Shown one piece after another: positions 10,101 to 17,256 of a stretch of 64,000 nucleotides of DNA; the first letter of the stretch is position 1, and the number at the start of each line of letters is the position of its first letter. Where the stretch lies: NCBI RefSeq assembly GCF_018614075.1, contig NZ_JAGGOZ010000062.1, positions 3,104 through 67,103 on the forward strand. The letters are read 5' to 3'. The DNA is from Streptomyces sp. ISL-94 (GTDB lineage: Bacteria > Actinomycetota > Actinomycetes > Streptomycetales > Streptomycetaceae). The notes below the pieces were generated by a model that saw nothing but the letters and a program-made list of their open reading frames with translations, had not been told where the DNA came from and did not search any database. Both the position numbers and the translations under genes were made by a program.

Positions 10101-11433
10101 CGTCGTCCAGGACCAGCTGCGTGGAGCCGCCGTTCAGCGACAGGGTGACCATCGGTGCGCCGTGGCAGAGGTCGCCGGTGTCGTCCTTCGGGTTGTTGAA
10201 CCCGGAGCCGGCCAGCTTGTCCTGGCTGCAGGGGACGTAGCCCCGCTCGATGTAGTTCGAGGCCAGATCCCAGCCGTCACCGACCCACGAGGTCTGCTGC
10301 GCGGAGGCCGACGTACGGCCGTCGATCTGCGCGCTGGAGTAGCCCAGCGACAGCGAGGGGCTCGGACCGCCCAGCGAAGCGGGGATGTCCATCGGGTAGG
10401 ACCACGAGAAGTCACCCGCCGAGCCGCCGGCCTGCCAGGCACCCGACGGGTTCAGGGAAGTGGCCTTGTACGTGCCGTTCGCGCCGTCGGCGCCCGGGCT
10501 CGCGGCCAGCGTCATGCTGCCGGTGCTCGCAGCGGTCGCGGTCACCGACGAGGCCGAGGACAGGTTCATGCCGGCCTTGTCGGACGACGCGGCCTGCGGG
10601 GCGGGAGCGGTAGCGGAGGGCGCCGTGAAGGTGGCGATCAGCTTCCCGGTCACCGGGTCGTTCTTCGTGGTGACCGGAACGCTGCCCTTGCACTCGGGCT
10701 TGTTCGGCGTGGTCAGCGCACACGTGGGGATCGCCGTGAAGCGCAGCCGGGAACCCCAGCTGCCGCCGTAGGCGTTCTTGAACGCGTTGTAGTCGAGCTC
10801 CACCGAGACCGGAGCTGCAGTCGTGCCGGCGTCGGTGCGCTTCACGTTCAGCAGCAGGCTGTTGGCCAGGCCGGCCTTCTTCGCGGCGGCCTGGTCGAGC
10901 AGGTCGACCTTCAGCTTCACCGGCACTGCGGACGCGTCGGACTGCGGCGCGGCCTCCTGCGCGGACTTCTGGGCGGCCTTGGGTCCGGCCGCCGCGGCCG
11001 AGGCCGGGAGCGCAGCGAAGGTGACCGGGAGGGTGCCCGCCTTGACGGGGTTGCCCGGGGCCTTCGACGGGCCGAGGGCGAACGCCCCGGCCGTCCCCTG
11101 GGGGGCCGACTTCAGGCTGACGACCGGCGGTGCGGACGCGTCGGGAAGGGCGATCTCCGCCGTACCCGCCTTCGGCCAGGCGATCTTCGGCGCGGAGGAC
11201 TTCCACGCCTTCTTCTGCGATTCGGCGGGGCCCGCTGCGGGCTTGCCGGTGACGGGCGCTCCGCCGACCTTGGTGAGCTTCTGCAAGCCCGGCCGCTTCA
11301 GATCGGATTCGCCCGCCATGGCGGGGGTGGCGGTGAGCCCGGCGGTCAGCATGCTGAGCGCCAGCACCGGTATCGGCCACCGCCAGACACGCCTCAAAGG
11401 CGCACGCAAGGCGTGCGCCTGGGATCTTCTCAA
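4165..11433 (-). CDS. secreted RHS-repeat polymorphic toxin, HINT domain, novel tip (unit 1)
   Basis: This 2422-aa toxin starts with a Sec-type signal peptide (Arg-rich n-region, WPIPVLALSMLTAG core, AMA cleavage site). An N-terminal beta-domain (~60-330) follows, then the GDFSWSYPMDIPASLGG entry domain and many YD/RHS repeats forming the expected hollow shell. The core closes with the conserved DPSGL at residues 1928-1932. Next are a hydrophobic segment, a Lys/Ala/Glu coiled-coil linker (~2030-2148) and a HINT autoprotease running from Cys2149 to LVHN at 2296. The last 126 residues (C2297-N2422) are the toxin tip, which contains SKDFKHFGKLGKDEW and FYRPNAKGVLEPF; I do not recognise its family. 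The start is taken as TTG at 11433 with GGAG 10 nt upstream. The GTG used by the paralogue is out of frame here through a one-base indel. Confidence 0.9.
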   Translation of the reverse strand: MRRSQAHALRAPLRRVWRWPIPVLALSMLTAGLTATPAMAGESDLKRPGLQKLTKVGGAPVTGKPAAGPAESQKKAWKSSAPKIAWPKAGTAEIALPDASAPPVVSLKSAPQGTAGAFALGPSKAPGNPVKAGTLPVTFAALPASAAAAGPKAAQKSAQEAAPQSDASAVPVKLKVDLLDQAAAKKAGLANSLLLNVKRTDAGTTAAPVSVELDYNAFKNAYGGSWGSRLRFTAIPTCALTTPNKPECKGSVPVTTKNDPVTGKLIATFTAPSATAPAPQAASSDKAGMNLSSASSVTATAASTGSMTLAASPGADGANGTYKATSLNPSGAWQAGGSAGDFSWSYPMDIPASLGGPSPSLSLGYSSAQIDGRTSASAQQTSWVGDGWDLASNYIERGYVPCSQDKLAGSGFNNPKDDTGDLCHGAPMVTLSLNGGSTQLVLDDATKKWRPAKDDGSRVELLQGAQNGDKEGDHWRFTNPQGIQFYFGLNRLAGWATGKPVTNSAWTVPVYGNQPGEPCYNAVFADAVCDQAYRWNLDYVVDPRGNAMTYWYQKEVNYYGSNYKIAGGSTARAYDRSGWLDHISYGLRNDNLFTEAPAQVNFTVAERCLVTATFDCAPEKLKPEVAWDIAKNWPDTPGDQLCAAGEECKGRFTPTFFTRKRLTEISTSVWDGTARKPVDSWKLTQDFPMTGDGTDYPLWLGEIKHTGQNGADTPLPPVKFRGKQLPNRVDGAADGKPPYLRYRIEAIDSETGSTILAHYKDPECRAADPRVMPASPETNTLRCYPVVSEIPDPNDPSHEKKLYVTDWFHKHVVDWVQEEDRNGNSPTRRTEYQFLGNPAWAYDDETETMRPKTRTWSQWRGYERVRTFIGSAPDKRSQTETLFFRGLDGDRATPTGGKRSVKVKDSEGNEIADHRLYAGQTREVLAYNGEGGALEAATTYTPWIYGPTATRLRPGATAEEAIEPQQSFVQQTTGVNSRILLSDGRGWRRTAMSTVYDNRGFAQSVSNLGDMADPSDASCTRYEYDSDETRWIIARQKRIETVAKSCTATDVKRPEDVTSDARMYYDAVGNLKSTESLSGYSNGTPLYTTDGSATFDAYGRMKTTTDVFGKTSKVDYTPASGQIVTKVVTTNPAGHTETTETDQGRGSILAKQDTNGRRQVMQYDGLGRLLKVWSPDRDPLSKSPDGEFSYDVRTDGPVVISNKSLLDDGTYRTSYDIYDSSLRIRQTQMEALGGGRLISDTFYNSLGQVWKSNGAYYTDGAPSGVQWAPKDNEVPSSTMTEYDGSGRSVAQISRKFGLETSRTTTSYGGDNITVDPPKGETPTRAFLDGAGRKTELRLFRSDSPTGEYDKMLYSYNQRGAMESIVNQAGDKWGFEYDIRGRQTKQTDPEKGTATMTYGQGDRLATLTDARGKVIAPEYDDLGRVIATHEGSLTGPKLTSTTYDTLPGAVGLPVASTRYVNGNAYTQEVTGYDSEYRPTGTKITIPASEGALAGSYSFSNGYRPNTGLTAWTNQPAVGGLPAELTSIKYNHLELPTIMGIQGKTFVGKVDYSPMGDVLRTESGPAGSQVYSTNFFDEQTRRLTRTVNDKEQSPSRINDTSYDYDAVGNILKVTDKEGPTATADVQCFAYDYLRRMNEAWTATDDCAAQPGASGPGSKPQVGGPSAYWNSYSFDAAGNRTKEVQHSPTGDLTKDVTRTYTYGTPGQAGANRLQKVDTTGPGGSRTESYTYDETGNTKTRTIQGNTQNLEWDASGKLAKVTKGTETTDFVYDAGGNRLIRREPSGTTLYLPGTEVKLTTAGKLEGTRYYAHPAGPTMVKTAKDGVITTSYLMGDKNGTATTAVDATTMAVTRRKFMPYGEVRGAAPSIWPGKKNFVGGELDESTGLVHLGAREYDPSTGRFLSVDPVVDFNEPKQQNPYVYANNSPVTFSDPSGLSIAPPTMPIKDFSDAEAAWANMIQGKSALDIALEVAMGILKDASGYNDIRDCLGGDWGACAGLALDAALPFAGRAKRILKALDRAWDAFNSWSHKLALARDILRRVERYQQAMAKYAEDLAEWKRQIEEAAERARKLEEEAAAARRRVQEAAAAAAKKADEAKAAAAKQGKASAQKAKKADGDGKASKSSETKKADSPKKSNGKDSDSGGSQQGETCNSFVPGTKVLMADGSSKPIEDVAIGDEVVATNAESGATTAQPVVAQIIGEGQKNLVEITIDTDGAAGDASEKLTATDGHPFWAPSLDRWLKATDLTAGQWLQTSSGTWVQVTEVQRWTQQKKVRNLTVASEHTYYVLAGAAPILVHNCNVALGQKGEGTYAWAESKDFKHFGKLGKDEWQGPVEAAIRDTSNNLHVNMKGMGSFKESAMDGLKPGHPYATDVEFGMIARAVVHGGRKWSSITFYRPNAKGVLEPFSIPEPDWSTMGRIRPYIN

Positions 11434-11824
11434 GATTCGAACACTCCAAGCCGTCGCGCGCGGCGAAACAGGACACCGCGCTAGTGGGCAACGGCGCTGA
11501 ACCTAACAAGCGAACCCGCTGTGCGTCGAAGGGTGACGGGTCGTCTGATGACGCAGATTTAACAGAGATTGCCCGGTCAGCAACGTGCCAAAAGGTTGTA
11601 CAGCGAAGTTGATCAAATTTGGGCGGGGTTCTTGTCGGGCCTGCTCATGCTCGGGGCCCATGAAAGTCTTCCGGCTGGAAACTGTTGCCCCGGCTGCTAC
11701 AAATCATTCGAACAGTCGGTGACCAATCGCCAGCATGGCTTAAAACAAGCCATTGGTGGGAGGTCGTCTCAGCCACCGGTCGCCGCCCCGTGCGGCCACC
11801 GCATCAACTCTTGAGGACCTGTCA
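11434..11824. promoter_or_regulatory. divergent intergenic region of unit 1 (RHS/VCBS)
   Basis: This 391-bp region between the divergent RHS and VCBS genes carries no gene. Compared with the matching region of unit 2 (25063-25458), three blocks are conserved while the middle has diverged. They are the RHS-proximal stretch up to ~11530, a block at ~11690-11745 containing ATTCGAACA and TCGGTGA, and the last ~55 bp before the VCBS start (ACTTGAGGACCTGTCA in unit 2, CTCTTGAGGACCTGTCA here). ATTCGAACA occurs twice, at 11435-11443 and 11706-11714, in direct orientation, and both copies are kept in unit 2. Confidence 0.6.
11501..11530 (-). promoter_or_regulatory. candidate promoter of RHS toxin gene, unit 1
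   Basis: Read leftward, TTCGAC (11525-11530), an 18-bp spacer and TTAGGT (11501-11506) resemble -35/-10 boxes about 70 bp before the start. The same boxes and spacing recur in unit 2 although the spacer sequence differs. Confidence 0.35.
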
Positions 11825-14800
11825 GTGAGACCACTCCCGACGCGTGCCCGCGTCGATGATCCGCACTCCCGCAGAACACCGGTGCTCGCCACGGCAACCG
11901 TGCTGACCGCCGCGCTGACCGCGACGTTGCTCGGCGGCCTGCCGGCCGCCGCGGCCGGCACACCCAACGCCGCCGCGGCCGACAAGGCCAAGGAGCGCCT
12001 GGCCGACGCCGCCGCGGAGACGAACGCCAAGAGCGAGGCGAAGAAGTCCGGCAAGCCCGTCGAGATCCACTCGAAGCGCACGGAGACGGACGACGTTTGG
12101 GCGAACCCTGATGGAACGCTCACTGCGAACCACGCGTTGGTTCCGGTACGCGTCTACCGTGGCGGCAAGCTCGTCGATGCGGACACCACGCTCGCGAAGG
12201 CGGCGGACGGGCGGATAGCCCCCGCGGCCACCGCCGTCGGCCTCTCCTTCTCCGGCGGGGGCACCGGTGCCCTGGTCACCATGCGCAAGGACGGCCGCGA
12301 CGTCTCCCTGACCTGGCCGAAGGCGCTGCCCGCGCCGAAGCTGGAGGGCAACAGCGCCACGTACGCGAACGTCCTGGACGGTGTGGACCTGCGGGTCATC
12401 GCCGACGTGAACGGCTTCTCGCACCAGATCGTGGTCAAGACGCGCAAGGCCGCCGAGAACCCGGCCCTCGCCACCCTCGACTTCGGCCTCGAGGGCAACG
12501 GCGTCACGATCCGCAAGGAGGCCAACGGCGAGCTCCGCGCCCTGGACCCGGCCGGCAAGGCCCTGTTCAGCGCGGCCAAGCCGCAGATGTGGGACTCCGG
12601 CGCCGAGAAGATCCTCCCCGAGTCCACCGCCGGGACGACCGGCCCGACGCCGTCCACGGCCCCGGACCCGAAGACCGCGGACCCGAAGACCGCGGACCCG
12701 AAGACCGCGGACCCGAAGACCGCCGCCCCGAAGACCGCCGCCCCGAAGGCCGCGGCCCCCAAGACCTCCGCCCTGCAGGCGGCCCCGGCCGCCGAGGCCG
12801 TAGCTCAGGGCTCGGTCCCGCCGGTCCCTCCGGTGCCCGCCGTCGACGGCATCTCCAACGGGTCCAAGGAGGCCGACCTCGGTGTCGACCTCAAGGGCTC
12901 CAAGCTCACCCTGACGCCCGACCGCAAGCTGCTCACGGCCGCGGAGACCACCTACCCGGTCGTCATCGACCCGGTGTGGCGGGACGACTGGAAGTCGGCT
13001 TGGGCGATCGCGTACAAGCACACCGCCTTCGCCAACTCCGCCAACACCAACTACTGGAACGGCGGCACCCTCAGCAAGGAAGCCCGCGTCGGCTGCGCCA
13101 AGGACAGCGCCAACGGCGGGACCGTCTGCGCCAAGACCTTCTTCCAGGTCGGCATGGGCAGCGTGTGGGACAAGCAGATCCTCGAGTCCACCTTCCGCAT
13201 CCAGCAGAAGTACGCGGGCTCCTGGAGCTGCCAGTCCGGTCAGCTCCAGATCTGGGACACCGACGCCATCGGCGGCGGCACCACGTGGAACAACCAGCCC
13301 GCCTGGAAGCGCATGGTCGACGCCTCCGGCCAGTCCTTCGGCGGCCGTAACTGCCCCGGCGACGGCGACACCATCGAGCTGAACGTGACCTCCGCGGTCG
13401 CCGACGCCGCCCGCTTCCACTGGCCGGCGTGGACCATGGGTCTGAAGTCCGCCAACGACACCATCGACGTGTCCTGGCGCAAGTTCAACCCGGACAGCGC
13501 CCGCATCTCGACCCGGTACAACACGCCGCCCGCCACCCCGTACGACCGCAGCTCCGACCCGTCGGTCTCCTGCACCGGCGGCGCACCGATTGGCACGACC
13601 GACGAGATCGTCCTGCGCGCCCGCATCGCGGACAACGAGGACAACTCGCTGTCCGCCGAGTTCCACTACTGGAACGCGAACGACTACGGCACGCTGAAGA
13701 CCGCCCGGGTCCCCGTGACCAGCGGCAACATGGCCCAGCTGAGGATCCCCGCCGCACCGCTCGGCAGTAACACCTACCGGTGGGACGTGCGGGGCAACGA
13801 CGGAACCGCGGACGGCCCCTGGGCCGGCCAGTGCCTGTTCACCATCGACACGACCCGCCCGGGCTCTCTGCCGGGCGTGTCCTCGGTGCAGTTCCCCGGG
13901 GATCCCGACAACACCGCCTACGCCCGCACCGAGGGAACCTTCAAGCTGACCTCCGGCGGCGAGACCGACATCACCAAGTACGAGTGGTGGACCGAGTCCG
14001 ACCCGAAGGTCCAGGTGGCCACCCCGGCCGCGGCCGGCGGCTCGGTGGACGTCAGGTACACCCCGACCACGGCCGGCCCGCAGGTGATGTACGTCCGCAG
14101 CCTGGACGCCTCCGGCAACCGCTCGGACCTGAAGTCGTACCTCTTCTACGCCAAGCGCCAGCCGACCCGCGACAAGCCCGGTGACCTCAACGGCGACGGC
14201 ACCGTCGATCTGTGGAGCGTCGACCCGGGCTCGGGCCAGCTGTGGATGCACCCGGGCAAGGGCGACGGCTCGTTCGACCTGTCCAGGAAGCTGAACCACG
14301 CTTCCTTCGGCAACGTCAAGTCGCTGAGCCACCGCAGCAGCTGGAACGAGGACTACTACGAGGACCTCCTCGCCCTGCGGCCGCAGAACGGCGACGCCAG
14401 CCGCAACACCCTGTGGGTCTACCCCGGCAAGGGTGACGGCGACCTCCGGCCCCTGGACGCCAACGCGTTCGAGGTGTCGGCCATCGACGACGCGGCGAAC
14501 AACCACTGGGCACAGGCCGACCAGGTCGTGTCGATCGGCAGCGTCAACGACGACAACGGCGACGCCAAGATCGACGACAGCGACGTGCCCGACATGCTGG
14601 TCAAGGAGGGCGCCAAGCTGTGGCTCTACTTCGGGACGCCGACCGGCCTGGTCGACCTCCCCGGCCTCGAGCCGATCCTGCTCGGCAACGCCGACTGGCA
14701 GAACATGACCGTCATGGCTCCCGGTGACCTGAACGGCGACACGCTGCCGGAGATCTGGGTCCGCGACACGGTCAGCGGCAAGATCCACCAGTACACCAGC

Positions 14801-16885
14801 AAGAAGACCACCACCAACACGTCGCCCGCGATGATCGACCTGACGGTGTACCGCGACGCGGCCGTCCGGACGACCTCCATCGGCACCGGTTTCACCGGCG
14901 CTGCCTACCCGCACCTGTCCACCGACGGCGACTTCGAGAAGGACGGCTACGCCGACCTGTGGTCGCGCGACGGCAACGGCCAGATCACCGAGTTCCCGGG
15001 CCGCGTCCTGACCAGCGGCTCCGCCTTCGGTCCCGGCCGCAAGCTGGTCCTCGGCGGCACGCCGTGGTCCGAGTGCCAGGCGTTCACCAAGCCCGGTACC
15101 ACCACCGCCCGCCAGCTGTGCGGGCCGATCCTGGCGAAGTTCCTCGCCAAGGGCGGCACCGCGACCCTCGGCTACCCGACCACCGACATCACCGAATCGT
15201 CCGACGCCGTGGGACGCTTCGTGCACTTCCGCAAGGACGGCGAGACCAGCGACAACGGGTCCATCTACTGGCACCCGAGCAGCGGCGCCTGGACGGTCGT
15301 CAACGGCATCCGCCAGAAGTGGATGAGCCTGGGCGCCGAGAAGGGCGTCATGGGCTACCCGACCTCCGACGAGGCCCTCACCTTCGACAACGTCGGCTGG
15401 TTCAGCACCTTCAGCGGACCTGACGGGTCCGGGGGCGCCATCTACTGGACGTGGGACTTCGGCGGCCAGTCCGTCCGGGGCACCATCTACAAGAAGTACA
15501 TCGAGCTCGGCGGTCCCAGCGGCCCGCTCGGCTACCCGACCACCGACGAGACCAACCACCCCGACGGCGTCGGCCGCTACAACCACTTCCGCCACCGGGG
15601 CCAGACGGCCGACACCGCGTCCATCTACTGGACGACGACCACCGGCAAGGCCTGGTCGGTCCGCGGCACGATCCGCGAGAAGTGGGTCAGCCTCGGTGCC
15701 GAGAAGAGCTTCCTGGGATACCCGCAGTCGGACGAGTACGACGTCTACGGCGGCCCCCGCGAGGACTTCTCGGGCGGCTACATCCGCCACAACCACACCA
15801 CGGGCGTCAGCGTCGAGCACAAGGCGACCGACCGCACCGCGGACAAGCGCACCGACCTGGGGGGTGACTTCAACGGCGACGGCCGCGCCGACATCGCCAC
15901 CGTCTACGACTACGGCTACGACACCATGTCGCTCTACGTCGCGCCCGGCAGCACCGACGGCAAGTTCGCCGCCCCCGTGCTCGCCCACAACAGCGGCGTG
16001 TGGAACTGGCGCGTCAGCCAGTCGCAGTGGGTCGCCGGTGACTTCAACGGCGACGGCCGCGACGACCTGGCCGCGCTGTACGGCTACGACGACGGCTCCA
16101 ACGGGATGTTCACGTTCCTCGGCCAGGCCGACGGAACCTTCAAGCCCCTGGCGCGCAGCGCTTACACCGGCGCGGGCAACTGGAGCGCCAAGTCGTCCAA
16201 GATCTTTGCCGGTGACTTCAACGGCGACGGCCGCGACGACGTGGGCATGATGTTCGACCACGGCGGCTGCTCCACCGGCACCCACACCTTCCTCTCGCAG
16301 GCGGACGGTACGTTCAACCTCTCCTTCCCGAGCTGGCGTTCCGTGGCGGGTGGCTGGTGCTGGAACGAGTCCAAGCACGTCACCGGTGACTTCAACGGCG
16401 ACGGCCGCGACGACATGCTCGCCATGTACGGCCACGGCGACGGCTCGGTCGAGATGTACACCCTGCTGGGCAAGACCGACGGCGGCTTCGCGGCTCCCTT
16501 CCGTTCGTGGAACCGGAGCCCGGGCAACTGGAGCTACGACAGGAGCAAGCTCACCTCGGGCGACTACAACGGCGACGGCCGGGCCGACGCCGCCATCCTG
16601 TTCAGGTACGACAACGGCCGCTCGGCCATCTTCACCCTGACCGGAAAGGCCGACGGCGGGGTCAACGAGGACTTCCAGAGCTGGAGCAGCCCGGAGAACT
16701 CCTGGTACCTGGAGAACACCGGGAACCCGGTGTCCGGTGACTCCAACAAGGACGGCCGCGACGACGTCGCGATCATGTACAACTACGGCTCCGGAGCCAC
16801 CAGTATCTTCGGCTTCAAGGCCCGCACCGACGGCGGGTTCGAAGCCCCGGTGAAGAGCTGGCAGGCCACGGCCGGCACCTGGTAA
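11825..16885 (+). CDS. giant secreted FG-GAP/VCBS and LGFP repeat protein (unit 1)
   Basis: This 1686-aa exported protein begins with a long n-region signal peptide (VLATATVLTAALTATLLGG, AAAA cleavage site). Domains follow in order. A beta domain also seen ahead of other actinobacterial RHS and LamG proteins spans ~50-260. Next is a PKTAD/PKTAA low-complexity linker (~281-315), then a DNRLRE-like beta-sandwich (~380-570), then Ig-like strands (~590-780). FG-GAP/VCBS repeats occupy ~785-1055, and three to four LGFP repeats (LGYPTTDE, IYW, FRHRG) span ~1098-1330. Six more FG-GAP repeats with the calcium-binding DFNGDGRDD pattern run to the C-terminus. LGFP repeats are thought to associate with the cell wall. 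The start is the GTG at 11825 after GAGG; an upstream in-frame ATG (11753) lacks a ribosome site. It is divergent from the RHS toxin gene and probably its surface partner. Confidence 0.85.
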   Translation: MRPLPTRARVDDPHSRRTPVLATATVLTAALTATLLGGLPAAAAGTPNAAAADKAKERLADAAAETNAKSEAKKSGKPVEIHSKRTETDDVWANPDGTLTANHALVPVRVYRGGKLVDADTTLAKAADGRIAPAATAVGLSFSGGGTGALVTMRKDGRDVSLTWPKALPAPKLEGNSATYANVLDGVDLRVIADVNGFSHQIVVKTRKAAENPALATLDFGLEGNGVTIRKEANGELRALDPAGKALFSAAKPQMWDSGAEKILPESTAGTTGPTPSTAPDPKTADPKTADPKTADPKTAAPKTAAPKAAAPKTSALQAAPAAEAVAQGSVPPVPPVPAVDGISNGSKEADLGVDLKGSKLTLTPDRKLLTAAETTYPVVIDPVWRDDWKSAWAIAYKHTAFANSANTNYWNGGTLSKEARVGCAKDSANGGTVCAKTFFQVGMGSVWDKQILESTFRIQQKYAGSWSCQSGQLQIWDTDAIGGGTTWNNQPAWKRMVDASGQSFGGRNCPGDGDTIELNVTSAVADAARFHWPAWTMGLKSANDTIDVSWRKFNPDSARISTRYNTPPATPYDRSSDPSVSCTGGAPIGTTDEIVLRARIADNEDNSLSAEFHYWNANDYGTLKTARVPVTSGNMAQLRIPAAPLGSNTYRWDVRGNDGTADGPWAGQCLFTIDTTRPGSLPGVSSVQFPGDPDNTAYARTEGTFKLTSGGETDITKYEWWTESDPKVQVATPAAAGGSVDVRYTPTTAGPQVMYVRSLDASGNRSDLKSYLFYAKRQPTRDKPGDLNGDGTVDLWSVDPGSGQLWMHPGKGDGSFDLSRKLNHASFGNVKSLSHRSSWNEDYYEDLLALRPQNGDASRNTLWVYPGKGDGDLRPLDANAFEVSAIDDAANNHWAQADQVVSIGSVNDDNGDAKIDDSDVPDMLVKEGAKLWLYFGTPTGLVDLPGLEPILLGNADWQNMTVMAPGDLNGDTLPEIWVRDTVSGKIHQYTSKKTTTNTSPAMIDLTVYRDAAVRTTSIGTGFTGAAYPHLSTDGDFEKDGYADLWSRDGNGQITEFPGRVLTSGSAFGPGRKLVLGGTPWSECQAFTKPGTTTARQLCGPILAKFLAKGGTATLGYPTTDITESSDAVGRFVHFRKDGETSDNGSIYWHPSSGAWTVVNGIRQKWMSLGAEKGVMGYPTSDEALTFDNVGWFSTFSGPDGSGGAIYWTWDFGGQSVRGTIYKKYIELGGPSGPLGYPTTDETNHPDGVGRYNHFRHRGQTADTASIYWTTTTGKAWSVRGTIREKWVSLGAEKSFLGYPQSDEYDVYGGPREDFSGGYIRHNHTTGVSVEHKATDRTADKRTDLGGDFNGDGRADIATVYDYGYDTMSLYVAPGSTDGKFAAPVLAHNSGVWNWRVSQSQWVAGDFNGDGRDDLAALYGYDDGSNGMFTFLGQADGTFKPLARSAYTGAGNWSAKSSKIFAGDFNGDGRDDVGMMFDHGGCSTGTHTFLSQADGTFNLSFPSWRSVAGGWCWNESKHVTGDFNGDGRDDMLAMYGHGDGSVEMYTLLGKTDGGFAAPFRSWNRSPGNWSYDRSKLTSGDYNGDGRADAAILFRYDNGRSAIFTLTGKADGGVNEDFQSWSSPENSWYLENTGNPVSGDSNKDGRDDVAIMYNYGSGATSIFGFKARTDGGFEAPVKSWQATAGTW
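12665..12769 (+). repeat. 15-bp minisatellite within VCBS gene 1
   Basis: Seven consecutive 15-bp copies of a GACCCGAAGACCGCG-type unit encode the PKTAD/PKTAA/PKAAA linker. The first three copies are identical and the later ones drift. The unit 2 paralogue lacks the array, so copy number has changed since the duplication. Confidence 0.9.
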
Positions 16886-16901
16886 CCACCGGGAGCCGCA
16901 C

Positions 16902-16947
16902 ATGACACGGCCCCCAGGACCCGTTCGGGTCCTGGGGGCCGTGTCAT
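16902..16947 (+). terminator. terminator of VCBS gene, unit 1
   Basis: A perfect 21-bp stem (16902-16922 with 16927-16947) has a GTTC loop, 17 bp after the VCBS stop. Its core, GGCCCCCAGGACCC, is shared with the unit 2 terminator at 30462-30505. Confidence 0.85.
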
Positions 16948-16971
16948 AAGTCCCCGCCGCACGATGAACGG

Positions 16972-17124
16972 GCGGTGACGGATCTCCACGCCCCGGCGGA
17001 CCAGGGCGTCCAGATCACGGTGGCGGGGCGCCTCCGCGGCGGCCCTCAACTCCGCAGCGCGGGGCCCGGGCCGGAACCCCGGCCGGGGGAACGGGCACGG
17101 GTGGCGGACATGCGGCGGCGCTGA
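16972..17124 (+). pseudogene. remnant of DeoR repressor 3' end
   Basis: In frame, this stretch reads DQGVQITVAG, then GGPQLRSAG, then PGERARVADMRRR and a TGA stop at 17122-17124. That matches the C-terminal tail of the intact DeoR gene (about 3027-3225) with an internal deletion of roughly 80 bp. No start or DNA-binding domain remains. Its place after the VCBS gene of unit 1, just before unit 2, mirrors the intact DeoR gene before unit 1. It therefore marks where one repeat unit joins the next. Confidence 0.85.
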
Positions 17125-17160
17125 AGGCCGCTGACCGACCATCCTGGTTCCAGAACGAGC

Positions 17161-17191
17161 GAGGCCCTGCCGGGCAAACCGGCAGGGCCTC
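17161..17191. terminator. hairpin between DeoR remnant and immunity gene 2
   Basis: A perfect 13-bp stem (17161-17173 with 17179-17191) with a GCAAA loop is followed by TTTCGT. It occupies the place of the 3307-3340 hairpin in unit 1. Downstream, 17192-17256 holds no gene, but the minus strand keeps an open frame ending SPELRFGID before a TGA, one base out of frame with the immunity gene. Confidence 0.65.
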
Positions 17192-17256
17192 TTTCGTACA
17201 CGGCCACGAGGAATCAGTCGATCCCGAAGCGCAGCTCGGGCGAACCTTTGGAGGGA

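Noticed and set aside
7150..11484. 1444-residue open frame on the plus strand
   Set aside because: It is antisense to the RHS core, rich in Arg/Gly/Val with no domain, and produced by the GC-biased third positions of the real gene.
12665..12769. CRISPR-like array
   Set aside because: The repeats are contiguous, have no spacers and encode a Pro-Lys-Thr-Ala linker in frame.
11822..16903. 1693-residue open frame on the minus strand
   Set aside because: It is a mirror of the VCBS gene with the same low-complexity shadow composition, and the equivalent frame in unit 2 is broken.
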